A stretch of DNA of 64,000 nt from NCBI RefSeq assembly GCF_000012885.1, contig NC_007498.2, positions 744,001-808,000 on the forward strand, in the 5' to 3' direction. A model generated the notes under the pieces. It saw only the letters and a program-made list of their open reading frames with translations, was not told the origin of the DNA and made no database searches. This stretch comes from Syntrophotalea carbinolica DSM 2380 (GTDB lineage: Bacteria; Desulfobacterota; Desulfuromonadia; Desulfuromonadales; Syntrophotaleaceae). The position numbers and the translations under genes were made by a program. Below are positions 7,331-15,854 of the stretch, piece after piece (within the stretch, counting starts at the first letter, position 1; each line of letters begins with the position of its first letter).

Positions 7331-8713
7331 TTAGTTGCTTTTTTCGGTGATCTTGGTAGCCTCTTCCATGGCGGTAATTCGATAGATGAGGCCGGCGCGA
7401 TCGTCGGACAGGTACAAGGCGCCGTCGGGACCGACGGCCGGGCTTACAGGGCGTCCCCAGGCCCTGCGGCCCTGCAGCCAGCCACGGACAATATCCTGCG
7501 GCGGTCCCGTGGGGCGGCCGTTCTCGACGGGGATGCCGACCAATTTGTAGCCGGTGGGGATGCTGCGGTTCCAGGAACCGTGGAAAGCTACATAGAGCAT
7601 GTCGCGATAGGCTTTGGGAAACGCCAGCTTGTGGCCGAAAGTGATGCCCAGGGGTGCGGAGTGGGCCTGCATTTCGACCTCCGGCGGCAGGGTCTGACGG
7701 CAACGGGAGACGCTGCCGTAATCGGGATCGGGGATCCGCCGGCCATAGCAGAACGGCCAACCGTAATCACCGCCCGGGACGATACGATTGATTTCCTCAG
7801 GAGGCAGATCGTCCCCGAGTCGGTCACGTCCGTTGTTGCTGGCCCACAGCTCGCCGGTTGCGGGATGGAAGGCCAGACCGACACTGTTGCGAAGCCCCCG
7901 GGCATGAATTTTCGCCTGTCCGCCACCGGCCGGGATGCGCAGGATGGCTGCGCGGCGCGGATCTTTTTCCATGCAGGCGTTGCAGCTGGAGCCGGCCGCC
8001 ACGAAATAGTCGCCCGTCGGTCCGATGGCCACGCTACGGGTCCAGTGACCGCCGCCGACGGGAAGATCGTTGGAAAGCACTTCGATACGGTCGGCACGGA
8101 GATCCGTGTTGCCATCCGGCAGGCGTATCAACCGTCCATTTTCGGCGGCGATCAGATCCTGCCCGGCAAAAGCCAAACCGTGAGGCAGGTCGAGATCGTC
8201 GGCAAAAGTCATATGACGGTCTGCGACGCCGTCATGGTTTTCATCGGGCAGGACCATGATCCGGCCGGCTCTGGGCAGCGATACGTAAAGATCGCCAGCC
8301 GGACTGAAAGCCAACATTCGTGGACCCGTCAGGCCGGAGGCAAAAACCGATATTTCGAACCCCGGGACGGTCTGCAATATTGGCGATTCGGGTTTTATGG
8401 TTCCGGACCAAGCGGGCGGGATATGCAGGGGCACGGTAACCAGACCGTCGTTGCCGGTTTTGGCCGGAAGCGTGCCTATTCGCGGAACAACGAAGGTCAA
8501 AGCCAGTGTGGCGAAAAAAGCTGTCGTGAGTTGAATCATAGCCCATCGGAGGTGGACAAGATTGACCATGGCGCCGAATGCCAAAATGGTTAGAATCAGC
8601 GGCAGCAGGCAGTACCACAGGGGAAGGTCCGGTATGAGATAAAGAGCACGGGCCAGCAGGCAACCGGCAAACAGGGCGGCAAATCCCATTATGGCTAGCA
8701 GGATACGGGACAT
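7331..8713 (-). CDS. Membrane-anchored PQQ-type sugar (sorbosone) dehydrogenase-like protein
   Basis: 460 residues. Three hydrophobic helices fill about residues 1-80, followed by a six-bladed beta-propeller of the glucose/sorbosone dehydrogenase (GSDH) family: FEISVFASGLTGPRMLAFSP, GLRNSVGLAFHPATGELWASNNGRD, and PSPAVGPDGALYLSDD-like blade repeats near the end. Family members bind PQQ and act on periplasmic sugars; here the propeller would be membrane-held facing the periplasm. No PQQ synthesis genes occur in the window, so activity is unproven. ATG 8713 begins the first membrane helix. Confidence 0.8.
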   Translation of the reverse strand: MSRILLAIMGFAALFAGCLLARALYLIPDLPLWYCLLPLILTILAFGAMVNLVHLRWAMIQLTTAFFATLALTFVVPRIGTLPAKTGNDGLVTVPLHIPPAWSGTIKPESPILQTVPGFEISVFASGLTGPRMLAFSPAGDLYVSLPRAGRIMVLPDENHDGVADRHMTFADDLDLPHGLAFAGQDLIAAENGRLIRLPDGNTDLRADRIEVLSNDLPVGGGHWTRSVAIGPTGDYFVAAGSSCNACMEKDPRRAAILRIPAGGGQAKIHARGLRNSVGLAFHPATGELWASNNGRDRLGDDLPPEEINRIVPGGDYGWPFCYGRRIPDPDYGSVSRCRQTLPPEVEMQAHSAPLGITFGHKLAFPKAYRDMLYVAFHGSWNRSIPTGYKLVGIPVENGRPTGPPQDIVRGWLQGRRAWGRPVSPAVGPDGALYLSDDRAGLIYRITAMEEATKITEKSN

Positions 8714-8820
8714 AAGGGCAACGCTCCGGCGTAAGAGAGTTTGGGAAAAGAATATCACAGTCAAAGGTCGTGCACGCGAACCTGTATTTTTTTACTCTTT
8801 TTACAACGTATGGGTAGGAC

Positions 8821-9594
8821 ATGAACCATATCGGCATCGTCTTGCTATATTTGGTGTGTATCCTTGGCGGGATCTTCATCTATGTGCGCCTGCACAAGAT
8901 GCACGGCCAGATTAAACGCCTGAAGAAAAGCCTGTCGGCTGAAGTCGCATCCCAAAACCGGGGTCTCTATGAACAACTGGAGTGCCTGATAGGGCTCTAT
9001 CGGGAACTGGACATGCATAATAGCCTTCCCCTGATGCGCGGTTGGGCAGGTTCCCCCGATTTTTTGTGGCACCTTGCCCGTCATGCGCGCCGCTGCAGCC
9101 CGCGGGTTGTTGTGGAATGCGGCAGCGGGGTCAGTACGGTGGTTTTGGCCAGGTGCATGCAGCTGAACGGCGAGGGGCACGTCTACAGTATGGATCATGA
9201 CCCCGTTTTTGCCGAAAAGACCCGCCGGGAAATCATCGCTCAGGGTCTGGAAGGGTGGGCAACGGTTCTTGATGCGCCGTTGCAGGCGTATGACCTCAGC
9301 GGCGATTCCTGGCTCTGGTACGCAAGTGGAGTTTTGCCGCAGGACATCGGCATCGATATGTTGGTCGTCGATGGGCCGCCGGACACAACGGGTGACCTTG
9401 CACGTTATCCGGCGGGACCGATATTGCTGCCCAGGTTAAACCGGGACGGGACGGTTTTCATGGATGACTATGCCCGCTCCGGCGAGTCGGCGGTCGCCCG
9501 GCGCTGGCGGCAAGAGTGGCCCGATTTCCAGTTTACCGACCTCAAGGCAGAAAAAGGGCTTTTGCATATGGCCCGGACCGTGCCGGAGGGGTAA
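8821..9594 (+). CDS. Membrane-anchored class I SAM-dependent methyltransferase-like protein
   Basis: 257 residues with one N-terminal membrane helix (about 4-22), a short coiled region (25-60), then a Rossmann methyltransferase fold: VVVECGSGVSTVVLARCM near 98-115 is motif I, HVYSMDHDPVFAE carries the acidic residue for SAM ribose, and IDMLVVDGPP near 180 is motif IV. The pattern resembles methyltransferases found in surface-polysaccharide loci. The substrate is unknown. It faces right, next to the end of the leftward phosphonate-type cluster, but is not in that operon. Confidence 0.75.
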   Translation: MNHIGIVLLYLVCILGGIFIYVRLHKMHGQIKRLKKSLSAEVASQNRGLYEQLECLIGLYRELDMHNSLPLMRGWAGSPDFLWHLARHARRCSPRVVVECGSGVSTVVLARCMQLNGEGHVYSMDHDPVFAEKTRREIIAQGLEGWATVLDAPLQAYDLSGDSWLWYASGVLPQDIGIDMLVVDGPPDTTGDLARYPAGPILLPRLNRDGTVFMDDYARSGESAVARRWRQEWPDFQFTDLKAEKGLLHMARTVPEG

Positions 9595-9613
9595 GCTTCT
9601 GGCGATGTCTTTG

Positions 9614-10483
9614 CTAATCGTGTCCGGTCAGGCGATAGTAGGCGTGAGGGCGCAGCTTTTTAACGATTCTGCCGGTCAACGGGGCGAACCATATGCGTGC
9701 CGGTACGTGTACGACCGACAGCCCCAACTCTTCCTTGTAGCGGCATAATCCCGGCGCCTCCCTGGCGTGCAGGCCGTGAACGATTTCGCGAATCGATCCG
9801 GCCCGGCGGCAGATCTGCACCCATTCGAAAAACAGGCCGAGGCTGATGTTGGTGCGCAGATAGGCGGAGTGCAGAAACAGGTCGTCCACGTAGGCGGTTG
9901 CGCCGACCGCGTAACTTGTTATATATCCCCCGAGTTTTCCCTCTATCAACCCTCCAATCACCAAGCCACGCCCGGCATCATAATAGCGTTCGATCTCTTT
10001 GCGGTAGGCGGATCGGCCGGGAATCCTGCCATAACCGTTGCGGGCGTGGGCCGAGGAAAGTATGTCGTAGCCCTGCTCCAGCAGCAGGTCCGGCTTGTGC
10101 AATTCGACAATGCTAACCTGCTTGCGGAGATTACGCAGTTTGTTGCGACAGCGTGCGCTTCGGGTTTGCAATGTATAGTTCTTGATATCCGCCAACAAAT
10201 GCAGCGGCATGCTGCCATTGGCCCCGTGGGCGTCGGTTTCGCCCAAAGAGGTGCGAAATCCCCAGCAAAGAGGGCTTGGACGGCTGGCTTCCGCCAGCTT
10301 CATTCTGGCCATGGGGTGGGTTGCGGAATAAAATCCGGGGTGCGTCGCCATCCAATAACGCCCATGGTGGCGGATGACTTTTGTTCCTCTTTGCATCAGC
10401 CAGGCGGCGAGTTCCTCTTCTGTCAGAATCGGCAGAGAGGTTTCTGATACATCCCGTGTATTTTGGGTGGCGATAACACTCAT
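9614..10483 (-). CDS. FemAB/GNAT-like acyl- or aminoacyl-transferase
   Basis: About 289 residues. The C-terminal half (about 150-280) resembles a GNAT/FemAB fold: GLVIGGLIEGKLGGYITSYA, then YVDDLFLHSAYLRTNISLGL, then a helix and a final strand. Proteins of this kind move acetyl or aminoacyl groups onto amines, including peptide-bridge and polysaccharide targets. ATG 10483 is preferred, with GAGG about 11 bases upstream; a longer TTG-started form to 10570 is possible. It is last in a leftward run with PEP mutase, dehydrogenase, ATP-grasp ligase and a membrane protein, so it may tailor the same product. That role is inference. Confidence 0.65.
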   Translation of the reverse strand: MSVIATQNTRDVSETSLPILTEEELAAWLMQRGTKVIRHHGRYWMATHPGFYSATHPMARMKLAEASRPSPLCWGFRTSLGETDAHGANGSMPLHLLADIKNYTLQTRSARCRNKLRNLRKQVSIVELHKPDLLLEQGYDILSSAHARNGYGRIPGRSAYRKEIERYYDAGRGLVIGGLIEGKLGGYITSYAVGATAYVDDLFLHSAYLRTNISLGLFFEWVQICRRAGSIREIVHGLHAREAPGLCRYKEELGLSVVHVPARIWFAPLTGRIVKKLRPHAYYRLTGHD

Positions 10484-10597
10484 AGGGGCGGTATCCTCAA
10501 TCCTTCCGGCTTCGAGCGAGACAGGTAAGGCCACGTTTTTTCGAATGCGGTGCACAAGGTACAAAAACAACGAATGCCTTGTGGTTTTTTTGCTGCC

Positions 10598-11242
10598 TCA
10601 GCCATCGGGCCGAAACATCATGTATAGAGATTTCTCGCCGAAATAGCCCAGCCAGCTGGCAAGTCCGAAAAGTTTAAAGCCATCCTCAAACAGGTGATAG
10701 TCGAGTACGAGAGTCTCCATTTTCGTGGCCATACAGTCCACCGCGACCGACAGAAAGAAAAACCCGAGGGCCAACGCCAGCAGCAGGAAATTGTTTTTGA
10801 AGATGATGTGCCGGAATGCTGTCAGGTACACAAGGACGATGGACACGTAACTCAGGTAGATATAGCGCTGTCGCCAGTGCAGATATTCCGGGAAAATCCT
10901 TTCATGCAGCAGGAATAGATCGTCCAACATGAGCATGCTGGTGAGCAGGCCGGAGAACAGGAAAAAGATGGCGGCGCTGTTTGCCCCGGTTTTCCGCAAG
11001 ACAAAAAAGGAAAAGAAGCAAATGGCGGCCGATGCACACCACAGCAGGATGCAGATGTTCGACACGACCCCTAAAAACGGCGATGTATGGGTAATGTCGG
11101 CCGGATCCCTGGTAAACATGGCCAGAGGAATATCCATATGTACGCTTGCCAGCAGAACAGTCAGCAGTAGTACGCCCGCCGGTAGATACAGACAGAGCAA
11201 TAATTTATAGGATATGCAGCGGTTAAGCGAGAAGAAGGTCAT
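10598..11242 (-). CDS. Polytopic membrane protein of unknown function
   Basis: 214 residues with about six hydrophobic helices (near 12-32, 58-80, 87-105, 125-142, 147-165 and 180-200). Charged residues sit within or beside helices: DDLFLLHER near 105-113, AVDCMATKMET near 166 and FEDGFKLFGLASW near 183. Such buried Asp/His/Glu patterns are seen in membrane hydrolases and metal sites, but no family was recognised. It lies 69 bases after PEP mutase and before the FemAB-like gene, all in one direction, so a role in export of, or lipid attachment of, the cluster product is possible. Confidence 0.7.
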   Translation of the reverse strand: MTFFSLNRCISYKLLLCLYLPAGVLLLTVLLASVHMDIPLAMFTRDPADITHTSPFLGVVSNICILLWCASAAICFFSFFVLRKTGANSAAIFFLFSGLLTSMLMLDDLFLLHERIFPEYLHWRQRYIYLSYVSIVLVYLTAFRHIIFKNNFLLLALALGFFFLSVAVDCMATKMETLVLDYHLFEDGFKLFGLASWLGYFGEKSLYMMFRPDG

Positions 11243-11311
11243 GACAGTCGTCGCTTTGCTAGAGGGTTTCGGTGGCCGATGGCCAACCGGTTGGTGCCGG
11301 GGTAGCGCTTT

Positions 11312-12214
11312 TTATCCGCCGGAGGGATCGGGGGTGCGGGTCGGTGGCAGATAACGTTCCTCGGCCTTTTTCAGTTCGTCGGTGTTTTGTAAACGGAAGA
11401 CTTCCTTTACCGGGGTGATCTCTTTTTCGACCCCGAGCAGCGACTGTTGTTCATGAATTATGGCCGCGGTTTTCTGCATGGCGGCTACGCTCGAGCGCAG
11501 CAGCTGGTTGGCCCAGATCACCAGACTGATACCGGCCTCTTGAAATACCGAGGTCGGTGTCGTGTAATACTTGGTCGGGACCACAACGATGGGACAGGTA
11601 TCCTGCCATTCGTTCATGAAGGCCAGGATCTCTTCCGCCGTCGACAGTTTGCTGTGGATCAACAAGGCATCCGCCCCCGCTTTATGGTAGGCTTCGGCGC
11701 GTTTGAGCGCTTCGCCCAGCCCCCATTTGGCAATGAAGGCTTCGATTCTTGCGATGACGCAAAAATCCTCATCCTGCTGGGTGTCTTTGGCTGCCTTGAT
11801 TTTTCCGGCGAAAACATCGATAGCTTCCAATGGCTGACGGGCGTCGTCCAGCAACGAGTTGTTTTTCGGAAACAGCTTGTCCTCGATGCAGACGGCGCCG
11901 ACCCCTCGCTGTTCCAGTTTACGCACCAACCTGCGCACATTGTTGAAATTGCCATAGCCGGTGTCGGCATCCAGCATGATCGGGATGCTGGATGCATCGC
12001 TCATGAACTCGACAACGTCCAGTACCTGGGTCCAGCTGGCTTCGTTGTTGTCCCGCACCCCTAGGGCAGCCGATATGGCCAGTCCGCTGCCCCAGATGCC
12101 TTTGAAACCAGCCTCTTCGACGATCTTGGCGCTTAAGCCGTTATGGGCTTCCATGAGGAATTGAACATCCGGCGAATGCAACAGAGATTTGAACTGGGAC
12201 GTTTTTTTCTGCAT
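11312..12214 (-). CDS. pepM: Phosphoenolpyruvate mutase (phosphonate biosynthesis)
   Basis: 300 residues of the isocitrate-lyase/PEP-mutase fold. The diagnostic PEP-mutase motif EDKxxxKxNS is present as [10 protein letters not shown] at residues 111-120, after [10 protein letters not shown] (80-89), which binds Mg and phosphate. The enzyme converts PEP to phosphonopyruvate, forming the C-P bond that begins nearly all phosphonate pathways; equilibrium strongly favours PEP, so a coupled second step is needed. The ATG at 12214 has an ideal AAGGAGG six bases upstream (12221-12227); a GTG at 12241 overlapping the preceding stop is less likely. It follows the dehydrogenase gene directly. Confidence 0.92.
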   Translation of the reverse strand: MQKKTSQFKSLLHSPDVQFLMEAHNGLSAKIVEEAGFKGIWGSGLAISAALGVRDNNEASWTQVLDVVEFMSDASSIPIMLDADTGYGNFNNVRRLVRKLEQRGVGAVCIEDKLFPKNNSLLDDARQPLEAIDVFAGKIKAAKDTQQDEDFCVIARIEAFIAKWGLGEALKRAEAYHKAGADALLIHSKLSTAEEILAFMNEWQDTCPIVVVPTKYYTTPTSVFQEAGISLVIWANQLLRSSVAAMQKTAAIIHEQQSLLGVEKEITPVKEVFRLQNTDELKKAEERYLPPTRTPDPSGG

Positions 12215-12237
12215 GACAACCCTCCTTGGGGGACGGT

Positions 12238-13203
12238 TCACAGGGGGTGACCGGTTCCCGGTGCGCTGCCTCCGGGTGTTTGTTCTGCCGGGTCGAAATC
12301 GTCCATGATGTCGATGATTCTGCGGCCGATTTCACGCTGGGAATCGATGGTCATGGCGCCGATATGGGGCGTCAGAACAACATTCGGTAGATCGGCCAGG
12401 GGCGAAATCTGGTTTTCCCCTTCGGTTTGGTGCACGTCGAGGGCGGCACCGGCCAACCGGCCCTGGCGAAGTGCTTCGCTCAGGGCGGCCTCGTCGATGA
12501 TGCCGCCTCTGGCCATATTCAGAACAAAACTTCCGGGTTTTACCATGGCCAGTTCGTCGTGGCCGATAAGGCCGCTGGTGGTGGTTTTGAGGGGTACGCA
12601 TACGCAGAGATAATCGGCCGTCGACAGGACGGTGTTGAGGTCGGTCAGGTGGAGGCCCTTGGCTTCAAATTGAGCGGCGCGTTCTGGAGAGGGGTGTTCC
12701 ACGCAACCCAGCACCTGCATTCCCCAGGCCAGGCCCATCTGTCCGAGCAGGGTGCCGATGTTGCCCAGGCCGACGATACCCAGCTGCTTGTTGACCAGCA
12801 GGTGTCCCCTCAATTGGTGTTTGGCCCACGTTCCTTTGCGAAGCAACTGATCTGCAACGAGAATCTGACGGGATAGCGCCAGCATCATGCCGAAGGCCAG
12901 TTCTGCCACCGCCCGGGCTCCCGGCTGCGGGATTCGCACCAGTTTCAGATCGTGGTTGCGCAGATAATCCAGATCGACGTTGTCGAGGCCGGATCCGGCC
13001 CGGATAAGTAGTTGCAGGTCGGGAGCGCAGGCCATGATCCCGGCGGTGATGTTCACGCCGCTTCGGAAAATCAAGGCTTCGCGATCGCGTATCAGATTTT
13101 TCAGGGCTGCTTCCGTTTCACCGACGCCCGACACCACATCATGGCGCTGACTCAAAATCTCCAGGGCTCCGGTATCGATTTTGCTGGCCAGCAGGATCTT
13201 CAT
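12238..13203 (-). CDS. D-2-hydroxyacid dehydrogenase, candidate phosphonopyruvate reductase
   Basis: 321 residues, the length of SerA/GyaR-like NAD-dependent D-2-hydroxyacid dehydrogenases without regulatory domains. The Rossmann motif GIVGLGNIG lies near 143-151; catalytic residues are Arg in [11 protein letters not shown], Glu in DVHQTEGEN and His in LTPHIGA. Substrate is not shown by sequence. Placed between the ATP-grasp gene (ATGA overlap) and PEP mutase (23 bases), with no phosphonopyruvate decarboxylase in view, it is a good candidate to reduce phosphonopyruvate to phosphonolactate, as reported for the valinophos-type route. 3-phosphoglycerate dehydrogenase or glyoxylate reductase activity is the alternative. 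Confidence 0.85.
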   Translation of the reverse strand: MKILLASKIDTGALEILSQRHDVVSGVGETEAALKNLIRDREALIFRSGVNITAGIMACAPDLQLLIRAGSGLDNVDLDYLRNHDLKLVRIPQPGARAVAELAFGMMLALSRQILVADQLLRKGTWAKHQLRGHLLVNKQLGIVGLGNIGTLLGQMGLAWGMQVLGCVEHPSPERAAQFEAKGLHLTDLNTVLSTADYLCVCVPLKTTTSGLIGHDELAMVKPGSFVLNMARGGIIDEAALSEALRQGRLAGAALDVHQTEGENQISPLADLPNVVLTPHIGAMTIDSQREIGRRIIDIMDDFDPAEQTPGGSAPGTGHPL

Positions 13204-14426
13204 TTTTCCTCCCCGATGGTTCGATCCGGATTTCGTTTGCCGCGTTCTTCCTTGTTGAAAAACAGGCGCGCTGCGCGCCACAGATCCCCCAGGAAGGGAT
13301 ACGGATCGGTCCAGGAAAAAATGGCGAAAGTCTTGGGTCCGCGTACCGATTTACGCCATTGGTTGAAAGTCAATTCTCCTTTGCGCCAGTAATAGAATGC
13401 CGACCTGAGATCCTGTCTGAGGTTGATCCATTTGACGCCACCGTAATGCTGAACCCGGTTGGACGGCAGGGGCCGGCCGAGGGCGTCGCAGTACATGGTG
13501 TAGAGCAACTCGACCCCACCGGCCTCGGCAATGGCCGATCTGCCGGTGGGACGGCCGATGTTCGGTTCAACGATGAAATACTCTCCTGTCCGCTGGTCGC
13601 GCTTGATCTCCAGATAGGCCAGTCCGTGAAATCCGACCGTCTGGAAAAGCCTTAGCGTCTCGGCAAGGACAACATCGTCGCGGCATTCCTCGCCCAGCGA
13701 ACTCTGCCCCATGACCGGCGGCCATTGCCGGATTTTTCTCGCCACGAAGGATGCCAGAGGTTTTGTATTGGCATCGAAATAGGCATTGCATGAATACAGG
13801 TTGGCGTCGGGACCTTCGATCCAATTTTGCAGGATGAAGCATTCCGTGGCGGCTTTGTATTGCTCGTAGGTAGCTGTCAGCTGTTCCGCCGTGACGATTC
13901 TGAACGCTTTAAAAGGCGAGAGTTCGTTCCATTTGGCGGTCCTGTAATGGGGTTTGAGAACGCAGGGGAAGACAACCTTTCGGGCGGCGCTATCCAGCTC
14001 TTGACGGTTATGAATGAACCATGTGTCGGGTACGCGAAATCCTGCTTCCCGGGCAAAAGCGTAAAACTGCAATTTGTCCATCAGCATTTCGACCACTTCC
14101 GCTGGCGGTAAACACATGTGGAACCACTGGGATAATTGGCGGCGATTTTGCGAGATGAGCAATACGTCCGCATCGGTACCGGGGAACAACACGGCTTTTT
14201 CTGCCAGCTGCCGACCTATAACGATCAGATCTTCAATCAGGTTGTTGTCGGTACAGACGACCTGGTGACAGCAGTTGGTTAAGTTATAAGGATGATTTTT
14301 GTTGGTGGATACCGCGATAACCGGTAGGTGATGACGCTTCGCAAGTATTCGGGCCGCTTGAATGCCTTGCATGTATTCAAGGCCGGTAACCACGGCGAAG
14401 GGGTTGTTGTCTGCAGTAGCATGCAT
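13200..14426 (-). CDS. ATP-grasp carboxylate-amine ligase-like protein
   Basis: 408 residues. An N-terminal Rossmann-like preATP-grasp domain (about 1-110) leads into an ATP-grasp domain (about 115-310): FPCVLKPHYRTAKW binds ATP phosphate, ECFILQNWIEGPDANLYS spans the hinge, and YFIVEPNIGRPTGRS holds the Mg-binding Glu and Asn. Such enzymes activate a carboxylate as acyl phosphate and join it to an amine. A tail of about 90 residues with many aromatic and basic residues follows. ATG 14426 has AAGGAT ten bases upstream. First gene of the leftward cluster, overlapping the dehydrogenase by four bases (ATGA). It may make a phosphono-peptide or amide bond; this is inferred from context. Confidence 0.82.
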   Translation of the reverse strand: MHATADNNPFAVVTGLEYMQGIQAARILAKRHHLPVIAVSTNKNHPYNLTNCCHQVVCTDNNLIEDLIVIGRQLAEKAVLFPGTDADVLLISQNRRQLSQWFHMCLPPAEVVEMLMDKLQFYAFAREAGFRVPDTWFIHNRQELDSAARKVVFPCVLKPHYRTAKWNELSPFKAFRIVTAEQLTATYEQYKAATECFILQNWIEGPDANLYSCNAYFDANTKPLASFVARKIRQWPPVMGQSSLGEECRDDVVLAETLRLFQTVGFHGLAYLEIKRDQRTGEYFIVEPNIGRPTGRSAIAEAGGVELLYTMYCDALGRPLPSNRVQHYGGVKWINLRQDLRSAFYYWRKGELTFNQWRKSVRGPKTFAIFSWTDPYPFLGDLWRAARLFFNKEERGKRNPDRTIGEEK

Positions 14427-14702
14427 ACCCGGAATCCTTCGTCAAGCGGATGAATAAGTCGGCATCAGGACAGGCTGTTTTAACGGCCGGTACCTCGTTC
14501 TTATAAAAAACCATATCCTTGTTGGAATTAAAGTCAAGCTCACCCCGCAGGAGCGGGGAAGCCCTGTCGATAAGGCTAGATGCCGGTGATAGTTGCTGGC
14601 CGGGGATATAAAAATCCAGCGAACTGATATACTGTTTATCTACTGTCCGGCCGGAGTTTCCGGTCGGGCACGATCTGCCTTCCGGATAAAGGAGGTGTCT
14701 GC
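14427..14702. promoter_or_regulatory. Divergent control region with hairpins
   Basis: Separates the leftward ATP-grasp gene from a rightward 56-codon gene. It holds a perfect hairpin CCCCGC-agga-GCGGGG at 14543-14558 and a second one near 14602-14635 (TTGCTGG with CCAGCGAA). No riboswitch class was recognised. Promoters for both directions should lie here, but no strong consensus pair was found. Confidence 0.4.
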
Positions 14703-14873
14703 ATGACTGAAAATGGAATCAGGACAAAAGGTTCGCGAGAGGTGGATATTCGAAAGCTTCCTGCTCAGGATGTTTACGGTGGCAAGCGGCCCTACTATTG
14801 GAGCTGGTATCGTACCGTTTTCGATGAGTCTGACTCCGTGTGCAGGATGCAGAAGGAGTTCCCCAACGGTTGA
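14703..14873 (+). CDS. Small protein of unknown function (56 residues)
   Basis: A 56-codon reading frame with an almost perfect ribosome site: AAAGGAGGTG at about 14689-14698, then ATG at 14703. The product is hydrophilic, begins MTENGIRTKGSREVD, has an aromatic patch KRPYYWSWYR near 28-37 and ends at a TGA at 14871. It has no signal peptide or membrane segment. It stands alone between the phosphonate-type cluster and the sirtuin gene. The strong start signal is the main reason to believe it; no homologous family was recognised. Confidence 0.5.
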   Translation: MTENGIRTKGSREVDIRKLPAQDVYGGKRPYYWSWYRTVFDESDSVCRMQKEFPNG

Positions 14874-15010
14874 CAGGATGCGGGTGTTTGAATGGATCCG
14901 CCATACAACCGGGGTAAACCTGAGATTTTGACTTGCAAATAACAGGTCGGCTGGTTACGCTACTTCAGTCTGTGCGTAAACCCCATTCCCGATGCGGTAC
15001 CCCCCGAGGT

Positions 15011-15847
15011 ATGAACTCCGGAGCGGTGGCCGTAACCGATGCCATGTCCGTACCTGAACCCCACATACTCGAACCGGCTCGTTGCGCCGACATGATTCGA
15101 CGTTCCCGCTGCGTGGTGACCCTGTCCGGTGCGGGGATCTCCACGGCGGCGGGCATCCCGGACTTTCGAGGGCCGCAGGGGCTCTATGTGACCCGACGAT
15201 ACGATCCCGAGAAGGTTTTCGATATCGACTGGTTTCATCGGGAGCCTCGGTATTTCTACGAATTCACACGGGATTTTGTGAGTACGGTCAAGGCTATCCG
15301 GCCGACCTTTACCCACCGGTTCCTGGCCGGCCTGGAAAAAGCCGGGGGGTTGGCGGGGCTCATCACTCAGAATATCGACATGCTTCACCAGTTGGCCGGC
15401 AGCCGCAAGGTCATCGACCTTCACGGTTCGTACCGTTCCGCGCAATGCCTCTTTTGTGGCAAAAGCTATGAGGCGCTTTCCTATACCTGGTGGGAACGGG
15501 CCATGTCCACCAGTTCCAAGCCTCCTCTGGCTTATTGCAGTGCCTGCAACAGTGTGCTTAAGCCCGATATTGTCTTTTTCGGTGAGATGGTACACGCTTT
15601 TGAAGCCGCCGAGCAGCTAATCGCCCAGTGCGATCTGTTGCTGGTACTGGGCTCCTCCCTTAAAGTTACTCCGGCCTCGTTACTCCCGTATCATACCCAA
15701 GCAACAACAGTCGTCGTGAATCGGGGGGCGGTGATGCTGCCTCCCGCACCTCACCGGTTTTTTGTCGATGGCGATCTCGACGTTTATTTCAGGGCGGTTG
15801 CAAAGCACCTGGATATAACGGTGCCGGGATCGACCGCATCCGATTGA
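15011..15847 (+). CDS. Sir2 family NAD-dependent protein deacylase
   Basis: About 278 residues with the full sirtuin signature: TLSGAGISTAAGIPDFRGPQGLY near 40-60 (NAD binding, here quoted in part as GAGISTAAGIPDFRGPQG), TQNIDMLHQLAG, the catalytic His in DLHGSY, two zinc-binding pairs CLFC and CSAC, and VFFGEM. Sirtuins remove acyl groups from lysines using NAD. ATG 15011 is used; ATG 15044 or a TTG at 14933 are alternatives because no start has a well-spaced ribosome site. It converges on the DUF748 gene with only seven bases between stops. Confidence 0.9.
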   Translation: MNSGAVAVTDAMSVPEPHILEPARCADMIRRSRCVVTLSGAGISTAAGIPDFRGPQGLYVTRRYDPEKVFDIDWFHREPRYFYEFTRDFVSTVKAIRPTFTHRFLAGLEKAGGLAGLITQNIDMLHQLAGSRKVIDLHGSYRSAQCLFCGKSYEALSYTWWERAMSTSSKPPLAYCSACNSVLKPDIVFFGEMVHAFEAAEQLIAQCDLLLVLGSSLKVTPASLLPYHTQATTVVVNRGAVMLPPAPHRFFVDGDLDVYFRAVAKHLDITVPGSTASD

Positions 15848-15854
15848 ACGTCGG

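Noticed and set aside
14427-14702. Cyclic di-GMP (GEMM) or other riboswitch in front of the 56-codon gene
   Set aside because: Hairpins are present, but conserved blocks of GEMM, cobalamin, TPP or SAM classes could not be found.
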